This document shows, piece by piece, positions 8,684 to 17,573 of a stretch of 64,000 nt of DNA. Every line of letters begins with the position of its first letter. Positions within the stretch are counted from its first letter, which is position 1. The DNA comes from Streptomyces sp. CG4 (GTDB lineage Bacteria; Actinomycetota; Actinomycetes; Streptomycetales; Streptomycetaceae): positions 7,006,001 through 7,070,000 of the forward strand of contig NZ_CP163525.1 of the NCBI RefSeq assembly GCF_041080655.1, read 5' to 3'. Made by a program: the position numbers and the translations under genes. The notes beneath the pieces are model-generated. The model saw only the letters and a list, made by a program, of their open reading frames with translations, made no database searches and was not told the origin of the DNA.

Positions 8684-9892
8684 GTGGCAGCACCGCAGAA
8701 CTACCTCGCAGTCATCAAGGTCATCGGTGTCGGCGGCGGTGGTGTCAATGCCATCAACCGGATGATCGAGGTCGGTCTCAAGGGTGTCGAGTTCATCGCC
8801 ATCAACACCGACGCACAGGCGCTGTTGATGAGCGACGCCGACGTCAAGCTCGACGTCGGTCGTGAACTCACCCGCGGACTCGGCGCCGGGGCCAACCCGG
8901 CCGTCGGCCGCAAGGCCGCCGAGGACCACCGCGAGGAGATCGAGGAGGTCCTCAAGGGGGCCGACATGGTCTTCGTGACGGCCGGTGAGGGCGGCGGCAC
9001 CGGCACCGGCGGCGCGCCCGTGGTGGCCAACATCGCGCGCTCGCTCGGCGCCCTCACCATCGGCGTGGTCACGCGCCCGTTCACCTTCGAGGGACGGCGC
9101 CGGGCGAACCAGGCCGAGGACGGCATCGCCGAGCTGCGCGAAGAGGTCGACACCCTCATCGTCATCCCGAACGACCGGCTGCTGTCCATCTCGGACCGCC
9201 AGGTCTCGGTCCTGGACGCCTTCAAGTCCGCCGACCAGGTCCTGCTCTCCGGTGTCCAGGGCATCACCGACCTCATCACCACCCCGGGCCTCATCAACCT
9301 CGACTTCGCCGACGTGAAGTCGGTCATGTCCGAGGCCGGTTCGGCCCTCATGGGCATCGGCTCGGCCCGCGGCGACGACCGCGCGGTGGCCGCGGCCGAG
9401 ATGGCGATCTCCTCGCCACTCCTCGAGGCGTCCATCGACGGCGCCCGAGGCGTGCTGCTGTCCATCTCCGGCGGCTCCGACCTCGGTCTGTTCGAGATCA
9501 ACGAGGCCGCCCAGCTGGTCAGCGAGGCCGCCCACCCCGAGGCCAACATCATCTTCGGCGCGGTCATCGACGACGCCCTCGGCGACGAGGTCCGGGTCAC
9601 CGTGATCGCGGCCGGCTTCGACGGCGGCCAGCCGCCCGCCCGCCGGGACAACGTCCTCGGCTCGGCCTCGACTTCGGCCTCCGCCCGGCGCGAGGAGCCC
9701 GCTCCGGCCCGGCCGAGCGAGCCCAGCCGCCCGTCCTTCGGCTCGCTCGGCAGCGTCAAGCCGAAGGAGGAGCCGGAGCAGGCGCCCGAGCCGGTGGCGG
9801 ACATCCCGGTCGCCCCGCCGGTGACGCCGGCGCCGCGGACCTACTCGGACAGCGCGGCCGAGGAGCTGGACGTGCCGGACTTCCTCAAGTGA
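8684..9892 (+). CDS. ftsZ: FtsZ, tubulin-like cell-division GTPase
   Basis: Polymerises into the Z-ring; in Streptomyces it forms vegetative cross-walls and sporulation ladders. 402 residues. The nucleotide domain shows GVGGGGVNAINRM, NTDAQAL, and the tubulin signature GGGTGTGGAPVVA. The T7 synergy loop NLDFADV supplies the catalytic Asp. A Pro/Ser/Glu-rich linker of about 70 residues follows. The conserved C-terminal peptide ends ELDVPDFLK, the docking tail for partners such as SepF, whose gene lies three genes downstream. The stop overlaps the next gene's GTG (GTGA). Confidence 0.98.
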   Translation: MAAPQNYLAVIKVIGVGGGGVNAINRMIEVGLKGVEFIAINTDAQALLMSDADVKLDVGRELTRGLGAGANPAVGRKAAEDHREEIEEVLKGADMVFVTAGEGGGTGTGGAPVVANIARSLGALTIGVVTRPFTFEGRRRANQAEDGIAELREEVDTLIVIPNDRLLSISDRQVSVLDAFKSADQVLLSGVQGITDLITTPGLINLDFADVKSVMSEAGSALMGIGSARGDDRAVAAAEMAISSPLLEASIDGARGVLLSISGGSDLGLFEINEAAQLVSEAAHPEANIIFGAVIDDALGDEVRVTVIAAGFDGGQPPARRDNVLGSASTSASARREEPAPARPSEPSRPSFGSLGSVKPKEEPEQAPEPVADIPVAPPVTPAPRTYSDSAAEELDVPDFLK

Positions 9893-10617
9893 TAAGACAG
9901 CGCGAGAGCGTGAGCGGCGCGCACTTCGCCTTCACCGACCGGTGGGGCGGGGTGAGCGCCGCTCCGTATGAGGAGCTCAACCTCGGCGGCGCGGTCGGCG
10001 ACGCCCCCGAGGCCGTACGGGCCAACCGGGACATCGCCGCCAAAACGCTCGGTCTCGACCCGGGCCGGGTCGTCTGGATGAACCAGGTGCACGGCGCCGA
10101 TGTGACCGTCGTGGACGAGCCCTGGGGCGAGCAGCCGGTGCCGGAGACCGACGCCGTCGTCACCGTCCGCCGCGGACTCGCCCTCGCCGTCCTCACCGCC
10201 GACTGTGTGCCGGTGCTGCTGGCCGATCCCGTCGCCGGGGTCGCCGCGGCGGCCCACGCGGGCCGGCCCGGCATGGTCAAGGGGGTCGTCCCCGCCGCCG
10301 TACGGGCCATGGTCGAACTCGGCGCCGAGCCGGACCGGATCGTCGCCCGCACCGGCCCGGCCGTGTGCGGACAGTGCTACGAGGTGCCGGAGCGGATGCG
10401 CGACGAAGTCGCGGCCGTCGAGCCGGCGGCGCACGCTGAAACGAGCTGGGGTACGCCGGCGGTCGATGTGAGCGCCGGGGTGCACGCGCAGCTCGAACGG
10501 CTCGGGGTGTGCGACCGGGCGCAGTCGCCGGTGTGCACGCTGGAGTCGGGCGACCACTTCTCGTACCGCCGCGACCGCTCCACCGGGCGGCTCGCGGGCT
10601 ATGTCTGGCTGGACTGA
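9889..10617 (+). CDS. pgeF: PgeF/YlmD-type copper oxidase-fold protein
   Basis: Member of the laccase-domain (DUF152) family beside ftsZ in many Gram-positives. Family members act on purine nucleosides or remove misincorporated L-Ser from UDP-MurNAc; both roles come from related proteins. 242 residues with WMNQVHGADV, TADCVPVLLAD, the HAGRPG loop, GPAVCGQCYEV and a C-terminal FSYRRD. The His and Cys residues in these motifs form the family metal site. GTG 9889 overlaps the ftsZ stop; there is no good ribosome-binding site, so translation is probably coupled. GTG 9910 is an alternative start. Confidence 0.85.
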   Translation: MIRQRESVSGAHFAFTDRWGGVSAAPYEELNLGGAVGDAPEAVRANRDIAAKTLGLDPGRVVWMNQVHGADVTVVDEPWGEQPVPETDAVVTVRRGLALAVLTADCVPVLLADPVAGVAAAAHAGRPGMVKGVVPAAVRAMVELGAEPDRIVARTGPAVCGQCYEVPERMRDEVAAVEPAAHAETSWGTPAVDVSAGVHAQLERLGVCDRAQSPVCTLESGDHFSYRRDRSTGRLAGYVWLD

Positions 10618-10623
10618 TGGGGC

Positions 10624-11343
10624 ATGACGGACCGTAAGACCGAACTCGCCGGAAATCTGGCGAATGTGGAGCAGCGCATCACTGCCGCGTGTGTGGCGGC
10701 GGGGCGCAAGCGGGAGGAGGTGACCCTGATCGTGGTCACCAAGACCTACCCGGCGAGCGATGTGCGGATCCTGTCGGAACTCGGTGTGCGTCATGTCGCC
10801 GAGAACCGCGACCAGGACGCGGCGCCGAAGGCCGCCGCGTGCGCTGATCTGCCACTGACATGGCACTTCGTGGGTCAGTTGCAGACCAATAAGGTCCGTT
10901 CTGTGGTCGGTTATGCCGATGTGGTGCAGTCCGTCGACCGTGCCCGGCTCGTCACCGCGCTGTCCCAAGAGGCGGTGCGGGCGGGGCGCGAGGTCGGCTG
11001 CCTGCTCCAGGTGGCGCTGGACGCGGGCGAGAGCGAGCGGGGCGAGCGCGGTGGCGTCGCGCCCGGCGGAATCGAAGAGTTGGCCGACCTCGTGACCCGG
11101 GCTCCGGGGCTGCGGCTCGACGGACTGATGACCGTCGCTCCGCTGGCCGGGGAGTACGCGGGACGCGAACAGGCGGCGTTCGGGCGGCTCATGGATTTGT
11201 CGACTGACCTGCGCCGGGCTCATCCGACTGCAACCATGGTGTCGGCAGGGATGAGTGCGGACCTCGAGCAGGCCGTGGCCGCCGGAGCGACACATGTGCG
11301 CGTCGGCACTGCGGTACTCGGAGTCCGCCCCAAGCTCGGGTAA
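10624..11343 (+). CDS. YggS/PLPBP-family pyridoxal-phosphate homeostasis protein
   Basis: PLP-binding protein of the YggS/YlmE/PROSC family, thought to buffer pyridoxal phosphate and amino-acid pools rather than catalyse a fixed reaction. 239 residues folding as a single TIM barrel. The PLP lysine is in LIVVTKTYPASDV near residue 40. Further motifs are VAENRDQDA, WHFVGQLQTNK and SAGMSADLEQAVAAGATHVRVG, which binds phosphate. It starts six bases after pgeF. Its place between ftsZ and sepF is the standard Gram-positive arrangement. Confidence 0.9.
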   Translation: MTDRKTELAGNLANVEQRITAACVAAGRKREEVTLIVVTKTYPASDVRILSELGVRHVAENRDQDAAPKAAACADLPLTWHFVGQLQTNKVRSVVGYADVVQSVDRARLVTALSQEAVRAGREVGCLLQVALDAGESERGERGGVAPGGIEELADLVTRAPGLRLDGLMTVAPLAGEYAGREQAAFGRLMDLSTDLRRAHPTATMVSAGMSADLEQAVAAGATHVRVGTAVLGVRPKLG

Positions 11344-11471
11344 CGTCGCCAAGAAGTCGGACCACAGCAGAAAATATGGTCAATGCCCGTGAATGCGGGC
11401 GCAACGACCCCGTGGATCGCGGGCACTTGGCAGTCGTCAGCCGATCCACCACAGAGCGGAGGACTCAGAGC

Positions 11472-12113
11472 ATGGCCGGCGCGATGCGCAAGATGGCGGT
11501 CTACCTCGGCCTCGTGGAGGACGATGGGTACGACGGCCGCGGATTCGACCCTGACGACGACTTCGAGCCCGAGCTGGACCCGGAGCCAGAACGAGATCAT
11601 CGACGGCACGAATCTTCACACCAATCGCACGGTGCACATCAGTCCCAAAGGGACGAAGAGGTGCGCATCGTGCAACCGCCCGCACCGCGTGAGCCGGTGG
11701 CTCGTTCGACTTCGCTCGCCGCGGAATCCGGACGTCCGGCGCGCATCGCGCCCGTGGCATCCATCACACAAGAACGTCAGTCCCTGGAGAAGAACGCACC
11801 GGTGATCATGCCCAAGGTCGTGTCGGAACGAGAGCCGTACCGGATCACCACACTTCACCCCCGGACCTACAACGAGGCCCGTACCATCGGGGAACACTTC
11901 CGTGAGGGCACCCCGGTGATCATGAATCTGACTGAGATGGATGACACAGACGCGAAGCGACTTGTCGACTTTGCGGCCGGTTTGGTGTTTGGTCTTCACG
12001 GCAGCATCGAGCGGGTGACGCAGAAGGTGTTCCTGTTGTCTCCTGCTAACGTCGATGTCACGGCGGAGGACAAGGCCCGCATCGCAGAGGGCGGGTTCTT
12101 CAACCAGAGCTGA
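11472..12113 (+). CDS. sepF: SepF, FtsZ-associated division protein
   Basis: Membrane-binding, ring-forming partner that anchors FtsZ; especially important in actinobacteria, which lack FtsA and ZipA. 213 residues: an N-terminal amphipathic membrane-targeting helix (MAGAMRKMAVYLGLVEDD), an acidic then His/Gln-rich linker (about 20-100), and the C-terminal SepF domain from ITTLHPRTYNEARTI to GFFNQS. ATG 11472 has GGAGG nine bases upstream. The 128-base gap after the preceding gene may hold a promoter. Confidence 0.95.
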   Translation: MAGAMRKMAVYLGLVEDDGYDGRGFDPDDDFEPELDPEPERDHRRHESSHQSHGAHQSQRDEEVRIVQPPAPREPVARSTSLAAESGRPARIAPVASITQERQSLEKNAPVIMPKVVSEREPYRITTLHPRTYNEARTIGEHFREGTPVIMNLTEMDDTDAKRLVDFAAGLVFGLHGSIERVTQKVFLLSPANVDVTAEDKARIAEGGFFNQS

Positions 12114-12173
12114 GACGCACAACCGGATCGAAGTTCGGAAGAGCACGGAACAGGGGAGAGGGAAGCGCAGGCC

Positions 12174-12464
12174 ATGAGCGTGTTCGTCACGGTGGTCCAC
12201 ACCGCGCTACTGGTGTTCCTCGCCGTGCTCATTTTCCGGCTGGTCATGGATTATGTGTTCCAGTTCGCCCGCTCGTGGCAACCCGGCAAGGCGATGGTGG
12301 TCGTACTGGAGGCCACCTACACTGTCACCGATCCACCGCTGAAGCTTCTGCGGCGGTTCATCCCGCCGCTGCGTCTCGGGGGCGTGGCGCTCGACCTGTC
12401 CTTCTTCGTACTGATGATCATCGTTTACATCCTCCTTTCCATCACGGGGAGCTTTGCGTCATGA
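12174..12464 (+). CDS. YggT/YlmG-family membrane protein
   Basis: Small integral membrane protein of the YggT (YlmG) family found next to sepF; related proteins affect division-site or nucleoid organisation, but the molecular role is unclear. 96 residues with two hydrophobic helices (about 6-28 and 73-92) flanking a loop with the family's DPPLKLLRRFIPPLR motif. The ribosome-binding site GAGAGGGAAG precedes the ATG. It lies 60 bases after sepF and 52 before divIVA. Confidence 0.88.
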   Translation: MSVFVTVVHTALLVFLAVLIFRLVMDYVFQFARSWQPGKAMVVVLEATYTVTDPPLKLLRRFIPPLRLGGVALDLSFFVLMIIVYILLSITGSFAS

Positions 12465-12516
12465 GGGTGGACGATACGGTCTTGCCGACTGCCGATGACT
12501 ACGTTGAGGTGAAGAG

Positions 12517-13662
12517 ATGCCGTTGACCCCCGAGGACGTGCGGAACAAGCAGTTCACGACCGTCCGCCTCCGAGAAGGCTATGACGAGGACGAGGTCGAT
12601 GCCTTCCTCGACGAGGTCGAAGCCGAACTGACCCGTCTGCTTCGCGAGAACGAGGACCTGCGCGCCAAGCTGGCCGCGGCGACCCGTGCGGCCGCGCAGA
12701 ACCAGCAGAACATGCGCAAGGGCCCGCCGGAGCAGGACCAGCAGCAGCATCCGCAGCAGCAGGGCATGCGAGGTCCCGGCGCGCCGGTGCCCGCCGGAAT
12801 ATCGGGCCCGCCGCAGCAGCAGATGGGTGGCCCCATGGGTGGCCCGCCCCAGCTGCCGAGCGGCGCCCCGCAGCTGCCCGCCGGTCCCGGCGGTCAGGGC
12901 GGCCCGCAGGGTCCCGGTCCGATGGGCCAGGGTCCGATGGGTCAGGGCCCGATGGGTCAGGGCTCGATGGGTCAGGGCCCGATGGGCGGACAGCCGCCCA
13001 TGCAGCAGCAGATGGGCATGGGCGGTCCCATGGGTGGACCCGGCATGCCCGGTCAGGGCCCTGGTGGCGACAGCGCCGCCCGAGTCCTCTCGCTGGCCCA
13101 GCAGACCGCCGACCAGGCGATCGCCGAGGCCCGCTCCGAGGCCAACAAGATCGTCGGCGAGGCCCGCAGCCGCGCCGAGGGTCTGGAGCGTGACGCCCGT
13201 GCCAAGGCCGACGCCCTGGAGCGGGACGCGCAGGAGAAGCACCGCGTCGCGATGGGCTCCCTGGAGTCCGCCCGCGCCACGCTGGAGCGCAAGGTCGAGG
13301 ACCTGCGCGGCTTCGAACGCGAGTACCGCACGCGGCTGAAGTCGTACCTCGAGTCCCAGCTGCGCCAGCTGGAGACCCAGGCCGACGACTCGCTCGCTCC
13401 GCCGCGCACCCCGGCCACCGCGTCCCTGCCGCCGTCCCCGGCGCCTTCCATGGCCCCGGCCGGCGCGAGCGCCCCGTCCTACGGCGGTAACCAGACGATG
13501 GGCGGCAACCCCGCTCCGTCCGCCCCGTCCTACGGCGGTCAGCAGCAGATGACCCCGGCCATGACGCAGCCCATGGCCCCGGTCCGCCCGCAGGGCCCGT
13601 CCCCGATGGGCCAGGCACCCTCGCCGATGCGCGGGTTCCTGATCGACGAGGACGACAACTGA
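12517..13662 (+). CDS. divIVA: DivIVA polar-growth scaffold
   Basis: Coiled-coil protein that marks hyphal tips and recruits the apical wall-synthesis machinery; essential in Streptomyces. 381 residues. The N-terminal lipid-binding domain starts PLTPEDVRNKQFTTVRLREG, followed by a short coiled coil. Next is a Gln/Gly/Pro/Met linker (about 65-185) with tandem GPMGQ repeats, then a second long coiled coil (about 190-290) and a Pro/Ser-rich tail ending in FLIDEDDN. GAGGTGAAG precedes the ATG. Last gene of the dcw run, followed by a strong terminator. Confidence 0.96.
   Translation: MPLTPEDVRNKQFTTVRLREGYDEDEVDAFLDEVEAELTRLLRENEDLRAKLAAATRAAAQNQQNMRKGPPEQDQQQHPQQQGMRGPGAPVPAGISGPPQQQMGGPMGGPPQLPSGAPQLPAGPGGQGGPQGPGPMGQGPMGQGPMGQGSMGQGPMGGQPPMQQQMGMGGPMGGPGMPGQGPGGDSAARVLSLAQQTADQAIAEARSEANKIVGEARSRAEGLERDARAKADALERDAQEKHRVAMGSLESARATLERKVEDLRGFEREYRTRLKSYLESQLRQLETQADDSLAPPRTPATASLPPSPAPSMAPAGASAPSYGGNQTMGGNPAPSAPSYGGQQQMTPAMTQPMAPVRPQGPSPMGQAPSPMRGFLIDEDDN
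12916..12990 (+). repeat. 15-base tandem repeats in the divIVA linker
   Basis: Four and a half copies of a 15-base unit (GGTCCGATGGGTCAG with small changes) at 12916, 12931, 12946, 12961 and 12976 encode GPMGQ repeats. The array is in frame and likely to vary in copy number between strains. Confidence 0.9.
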
Positions 13663-13707
13663 GCACCGGGCACGGTGAGTAGTACGCCTTAGGCGTCGGC
13701 AGCGTTC

Positions 13708-13751
13708 AGGGCGGGACCCCGGATCACCCGATCCGGGGTCCCGCCCTTTTT
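13708..13751 (+). terminator. Intrinsic terminator after divIVA
   Basis: Perfect 17-base stem (13708-13724 with 13731-13747), six-base loop, then a run of T (13747-13751). It ends the dcw transcript. Confidence 0.93.
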
Positions 13752-13771
13752 ACGCGCGTTGCGGACCCATG

Positions 13772-13812
13772 GAGAAGGGCCCGGCCTCCGAACCGGAGAC
13801 CGGGCCCTTCTC
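13772..13812 (-). terminator. Hairpin after ileS
   Basis: Inverted repeat with arms GAGAAGGGCCCGG (13772-13784) and CCGGGCCCTTCTC (13800-13812), and a nested CTCCG/CGGAG pair. There is no T run, which is common for Streptomyces terminators. It lies 14 bases past the ileS stop on the - strand. Confidence 0.75.
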
Positions 13813-13826
13813 GGACCGCTCGGCGC

Positions 13827-16800
13827 TTACGCCTTCCGCAGCCGGAACGTGAGCGACAGCCCCTCGTCGGTGAACGGCTCGCCGTAGCTGTCGTCGGCCT
13901 CACCCTGGGCGAAGTCGGTCGCCAGAACCTCGTCCGCGATCAGCCGGCTGTGTTCGCTCAGCGCAGCGACCACCGCGGGGTCGGTCGACACCCACCGCAG
14001 AGTGATCCGGTCGGCCACATCCAGCCCGCTGTTCTTACGGGCCTCCTGGATCAGCCGGATCGCGTCACGGGCCAAACCCGCCTGCCGCAGCTCCTCGGTG
14101 ATCTCCAGGTCCAGGGCCACCGTGGCACCGGAGTCGGAGGCCACCGACCAGCCCTCGCGCGGGGTCTCGGTGATGATCACCTCGTCCGGGGCGAGGGTGA
14201 CGGTCTCACCGTCGACCTCCACCGACGCCGTACCCTCGCGCAGGGCCAGCGACAGCGCGGCCGCATCCGCGTTCGCGACCGCCTTCGCCACGTCCTGCAC
14301 CCGCTTGCCGAACCGCTTGCCCAGCGCGCGGAAGTTGGCCTTGGCGGTGGTGTCCACCAGCGAGCCGCCCACCTCGGACAGCGACGCCAGCGAGGAGACG
14401 TTCAGCTCCTCGGTGATCTGGCTGTGCAGCTCCGGGTCCAGCGCCTCGAAGCCGGTCGCGGCGATCAGCGCGCGGGACAGCGGCTGGCGCGTCTTGACGC
14501 CGGACTCCGCGCGCGTGGCACGGCCCAGCTCCACCAGCCGGCGGACCAGAACCATCTGCTTCGACAGCTCCGGGTCGATCGCCGCCAGGTCCGCCTCCGG
14601 CCACGCGGCCAGATGCACGGACTCCGGCGCGCCCGGGGTCACCGGCACGACCAGGTCCTGCCAGACCCGCTCGGTGATGAACGGGACGATCGGCGCCAGC
14701 AGCTTCGTGACCGTCTCCAGCACCTCGTGCAGCGTGCGCAGTGCGGCCTTCTCGCCCTGCCAGAAGCGGCGGCGCGAGCGGCGGACGTACCAGTTGGACA
14801 GGTCGTCGACGAACGCGGACAGCAGCTTGCCGGCGCGCTGGGTGTCGTACGCCTCCAGCGCCTGGGTCACCTGGTCGGTGAGGGCGTGCAGTTCGGACAG
14901 CAGCCAGCGGTCGATCAGCGGGCGCTCGGCCGGGGCCGGGTCCGCAGCGCTGGGTGCCCACGCGGACGTACGGGCGTACAGCGCCTGGAAGGCGACCGTG
15001 TTCCAGTACGTCAGCAGGGTCTTGCGGACGACCTCCTGGATGGTGCCGTGTCCGACCCGGCGGGCCGCCCACGGGGAGCCGCCGGCCGCCATGAACCAGC
15101 GCACCGCGTCCGCGCCGTTGGCGTCCATGAGCGGGATCGGCTGCAGGATGTTGCCCAGGTGCTTGGACATCTTGCGACCGTCCTCGGCGAGGATGTGGCC
15201 CAGGCAGACCACGTTCTCGTACGACGACTTGTCGAAGACCAGCGTGCCGACGGCCATCAGCGTGTAGAACCAGCCGCGGGTCTGGTCGATCGCCTCGGAG
15301 ATGAACTGCGCCGGGTACCGGCTCTCGAACAGTTCCTTGTTCTTGTACGGGTAGCCCCACTGCGCGAACGGCATCGAGCCCGAGTCGTACCAGGCGTCGA
15401 TGACCTCCGGCACGCGCGTGGCCGTCTTTCCGCAGCCCTCGTGGGTGCAGGCGAAGGTGACCTCGTCGATGTACGGGCGGTGCGGGTCGAGGTTCGACTG
15501 GTCGGTGCCGGACAGCTCGGTCAGCTCCGCGCGGGAGCCGACGCAGGTGAGGTGGTCGTCCTCGCAGCGCCAGATCGGCAGCGGGGTGCCCCAGTAGCGA
15601 TTGCGGGACAGCGCCCAGTCGATGTTGTTGTTCAGCCAGTCGCCGTACCGGCCGTGCTTGACCGTCTCGGGGAACCAGTTGGTCTGCTCGTTCTCCTGGA
15701 CGAGGCGGTCCTTGATCGCCGTCGTGCGGATGTACCAGGACGGCTGCGCGTAGTAGAGCAGCGCGGTGTGGCAGCGCCAGCAGTGCGGGTAGCTGTGCTC
15801 GTACGGCAGGTGCTTGAAGAGGAGGCCGCGCTGCAGCAGGTCCTCGGTGAGCTGTTCGTCCGCCTTCTTGAAGAAGACGCCGCCGACCAGCGGGACGCCC
15901 TCCTCGAAGGTGCCGTCCGGGCGGACCGGGTTCACGACCGGCAGGCCGTAGGAGCGGCAGACCTTGAGGTCGTCCTCGCCGAAGGCGGGGGACTGGTGGA
16001 CCAGACCCGTGCCGTCCTCGGTGGTGACGTAGTCGGCGTTCACCACGTAGTGCGCCGGCTCCGGGAACTCCACCAGCTCGAACGGACGTTGATACGTCCA
16101 GCGCTCCATCTCGGCGCCGGTGAAGGTCTGGCCCGTGGTCTCCCAGCCCTCGCCGAGCGCCTTGGCGACGAGCTGCTCGGCGACGACGAGCTTCTCGGTG
16201 CCGTCGGTCGCGACGACGTAGGTGACCTCCGGGTGCGTGGCGACCGCCGTGTTGGACACGAGGGTCCAGGGGGTCGTCGTCCACACCAGGAGCGCGGCCT
16301 CGCCCGCGAGGGGGCCGGAGGTGAGCGGGAAACGGACGTACACGGACGGGTCGACGACCGTCTCGTAGCCCTGCGCCAGCTCGTGGTCGGACAGGCCGGT
16401 GCCGCAGCGCGGGCACCAGGGGGCGACGCGGTGGTCCTGGACCAGCAGGCCCTTGCCGAAGATCTCCTTCAGCGACCACCACACGGACTCCACGTACTCG
16501 GGGTCCATGGTGCGGTAGGCGTCGTCCAGGTCGACCCAGTAGCCCATGCGGGTCGTCAGCTCGGCGAAGGCGTCGGTGTGCCGGGTCACCGACTCACGGC
16601 ACTTGGCGTTGAACTCGGCGATGCCGTACGCCTCGATGTCCTGCTTGCCGGAGAAGCCCAGCTCCTTCTCGACCGCCAGCTCCACCGGCAGGCCGTGGCA
16701 GTCCCAGCCGGCCTTGCGGGCCACGTGGTAGCCGCGCATCGTGCGGAAGCGGGGGAAGACGTCCTTGAAGACGCGCGCCTCGATGTGGTGGGCGCCGGGC

Positions 16801-16970
16801 ATGCCGTTCGCGGTGGGCGGGCCCTCGTAGAACACCCATTCCGGGCGGCCCTCGGACTGCTCCAGGCTCTTGGCGAAGATCTTCTGCTCGCGCCAGAAGT
16901 CGAGCACGGCGTGCTCAAGAGCGGGCAGGTCGACCTGTGCGGGCACCTGGCGGTACGTCGGCGCTGTCAT
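13827..16970 (-). CDS. ileS: Isoleucyl-tRNA synthetase, type 2 with GXHH signature
   Basis: Charges tRNA-Ile with isoleucine. 1047 residues, the size of the eukaryote-like IleRS2 group. Visible landmarks: FYEGPPTANGMPGAHHIEAR (about 47-66), WDCHGLPVE, the editing domain with VWTTTPWTL, WYDSGSMPFAQWG, and the catalytic loop GRKMSKHLGN, a KMSKS variant. The normal HXGH signature is replaced by GAHH (residues 59-62, bases 16785-16796). IleRS2 enzymes with this swap have been reported as highly mupirocin-resistant. The start is ATG 16970 with GGAGG ten bases upstream; that site is masked in the T-box leader. Confidence 0.98.
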   Translation of the reverse strand: MTAPTYRQVPAQVDLPALEHAVLDFWREQKIFAKSLEQSEGRPEWVFYEGPPTANGMPGAHHIEARVFKDVFPRFRTMRGYHVARKAGWDCHGLPVELAVEKELGFSGKQDIEAYGIAEFNAKCRESVTRHTDAFAELTTRMGYWVDLDDAYRTMDPEYVESVWWSLKEIFGKGLLVQDHRVAPWCPRCGTGLSDHELAQGYETVVDPSVYVRFPLTSGPLAGEAALLVWTTTPWTLVSNTAVATHPEVTYVVATDGTEKLVVAEQLVAKALGEGWETTGQTFTGAEMERWTYQRPFELVEFPEPAHYVVNADYVTTEDGTGLVHQSPAFGEDDLKVCRSYGLPVVNPVRPDGTFEEGVPLVGGVFFKKADEQLTEDLLQRGLLFKHLPYEHSYPHCWRCHTALLYYAQPSWYIRTTAIKDRLVQENEQTNWFPETVKHGRYGDWLNNNIDWALSRNRYWGTPLPIWRCEDDHLTCVGSRAELTELSGTDQSNLDPHRPYIDEVTFACTHEGCGKTATRVPEVIDAWYDSGSMPFAQWGYPYKNKELFESRYPAQFISEAIDQTRGWFYTLMAVGTLVFDKSSYENVVCLGHILAEDGRKMSKHLGNILQPIPLMDANGADAVRWFMAAGGSPWAARRVGHGTIQEVVRKTLLTYWNTVAFQALYARTSAWAPSAADPAPAERPLIDRWLLSELHALTDQVTQALEAYDTQRAGKLLSAFVDDLSNWYVRRSRRRFWQGEKAALRTLHEVLETVTKLLAPIVPFITERVWQDLVVPVTPGAPESVHLAAWPEADLAAIDPELSKQMVLVRRLVELGRATRAESGVKTRQPLSRALIAATGFEALDPELHSQITEELNVSSLASLSEVGGSLVDTTAKANFRALGKRFGKRVQDVAKAVANADAAALSLALREGTASVEVDGETVTLAPDEVIITETPREGWSVASDSGATVALDLEITEELRQAGLARDAIRLIQEARKNSGLDVADRITLRWVSTDPAVVAALSEHSRLIADEVLATDFAQGEADDSYGEPFTDEGLSLTFRLRKA

Positions 16971-17289
16971 CTGCGAGCATCCTCCAACGGACTTGCTGCC
17001 TTCCGTCGGAGGGACGAGAGCCTTCGATCCTGTCTACGCCGTGTGCGGCGCGCTCCCGCGGTACCACCCTCCTTGGCCCTCCGCCGCGCCGTACACGCCG
17101 GTGAGCCCCCTCATTGGGGTCGCGAAGCCGGTTCTACCGGCCCCAGCGCTCAGGCTGCGGCTTTCTTCCGGCGGCTCCGGGGTGATCTTCACGTCGCGCT
17201 CGCCCCCGGGCTCACACCGTCCCCGGGTCGCTCTGGGCTGCGTACGCCGCTACTCGTCCCCATCCACGCTTCTCGCTCCGCCCAGTGTA
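16971..17289 (-). promoter_or_regulatory. T-box riboswitch leader of ileS (translational type)
   Basis: The leader of about 300 bases on the - strand contains the T-box consensus AGGGTGGTACCGCG (17070 down to 17057), which reads the uncharged tRNA acceptor end. An ATC triplet in GAAGATCACC (17186-17184) is the likely isoleucine specifier in stem I. After the T-box, CCTCCGACGGA (17012-17002) can pair with TCCGTTGGAGG (16991-16981), which holds the ribosome-binding site. There is no terminator T run, so uncharged tRNA-Ile should free translation rather than transcription. TACACT (17289-17284) is a possible -10 box. Confidence 0.9.
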
Positions 17290-17573
17290 CGGCGCCCCAC
17301 GGACAGCGGCTGACCGGTTTTCCGCGCGGTACGGCCGCGGCCGCCGCGACCGGCCCGGATGACCCGAATGGCGCGTGGGCGGGGCCCGGGTCCGGGGAGG
17401 CTGAGCCGGTCGGATTACCCGCCGGGGAGCTGGGCACAACGGATGCAGGCTCGCTGCGTGGGGGTGCGGGCGGGCGAATCGGGCGGTGTGCCCCGTTGCC
17501 GCGGGACTCAAGTCGATTTATCGTCCCAGCACGATTCGCGAACAAGAACACAATATGTGAAGGGGCCGCGGCC
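17290..17573. other. Intergenic region between divergent ileS and the DksA-like gene
   Basis: A 284-base stretch with no supported gene on either strand. It should carry the 5' end of the ileS transcript at its left edge and the promoter of the + strand gene at its right. A short A/T-rich patch (about 17513-17558) is the likeliest promoter area, but no clear -35/-10 pair can be assigned. Confidence 0.5.

Noticed and set aside
13950..17573. Long + strand frame antisense to ileS running into the DksA-like gene
   Set aside because: Only the part from 17574 has homology and a ribosome-binding site. The rest is a shadow of ileS and its leader.
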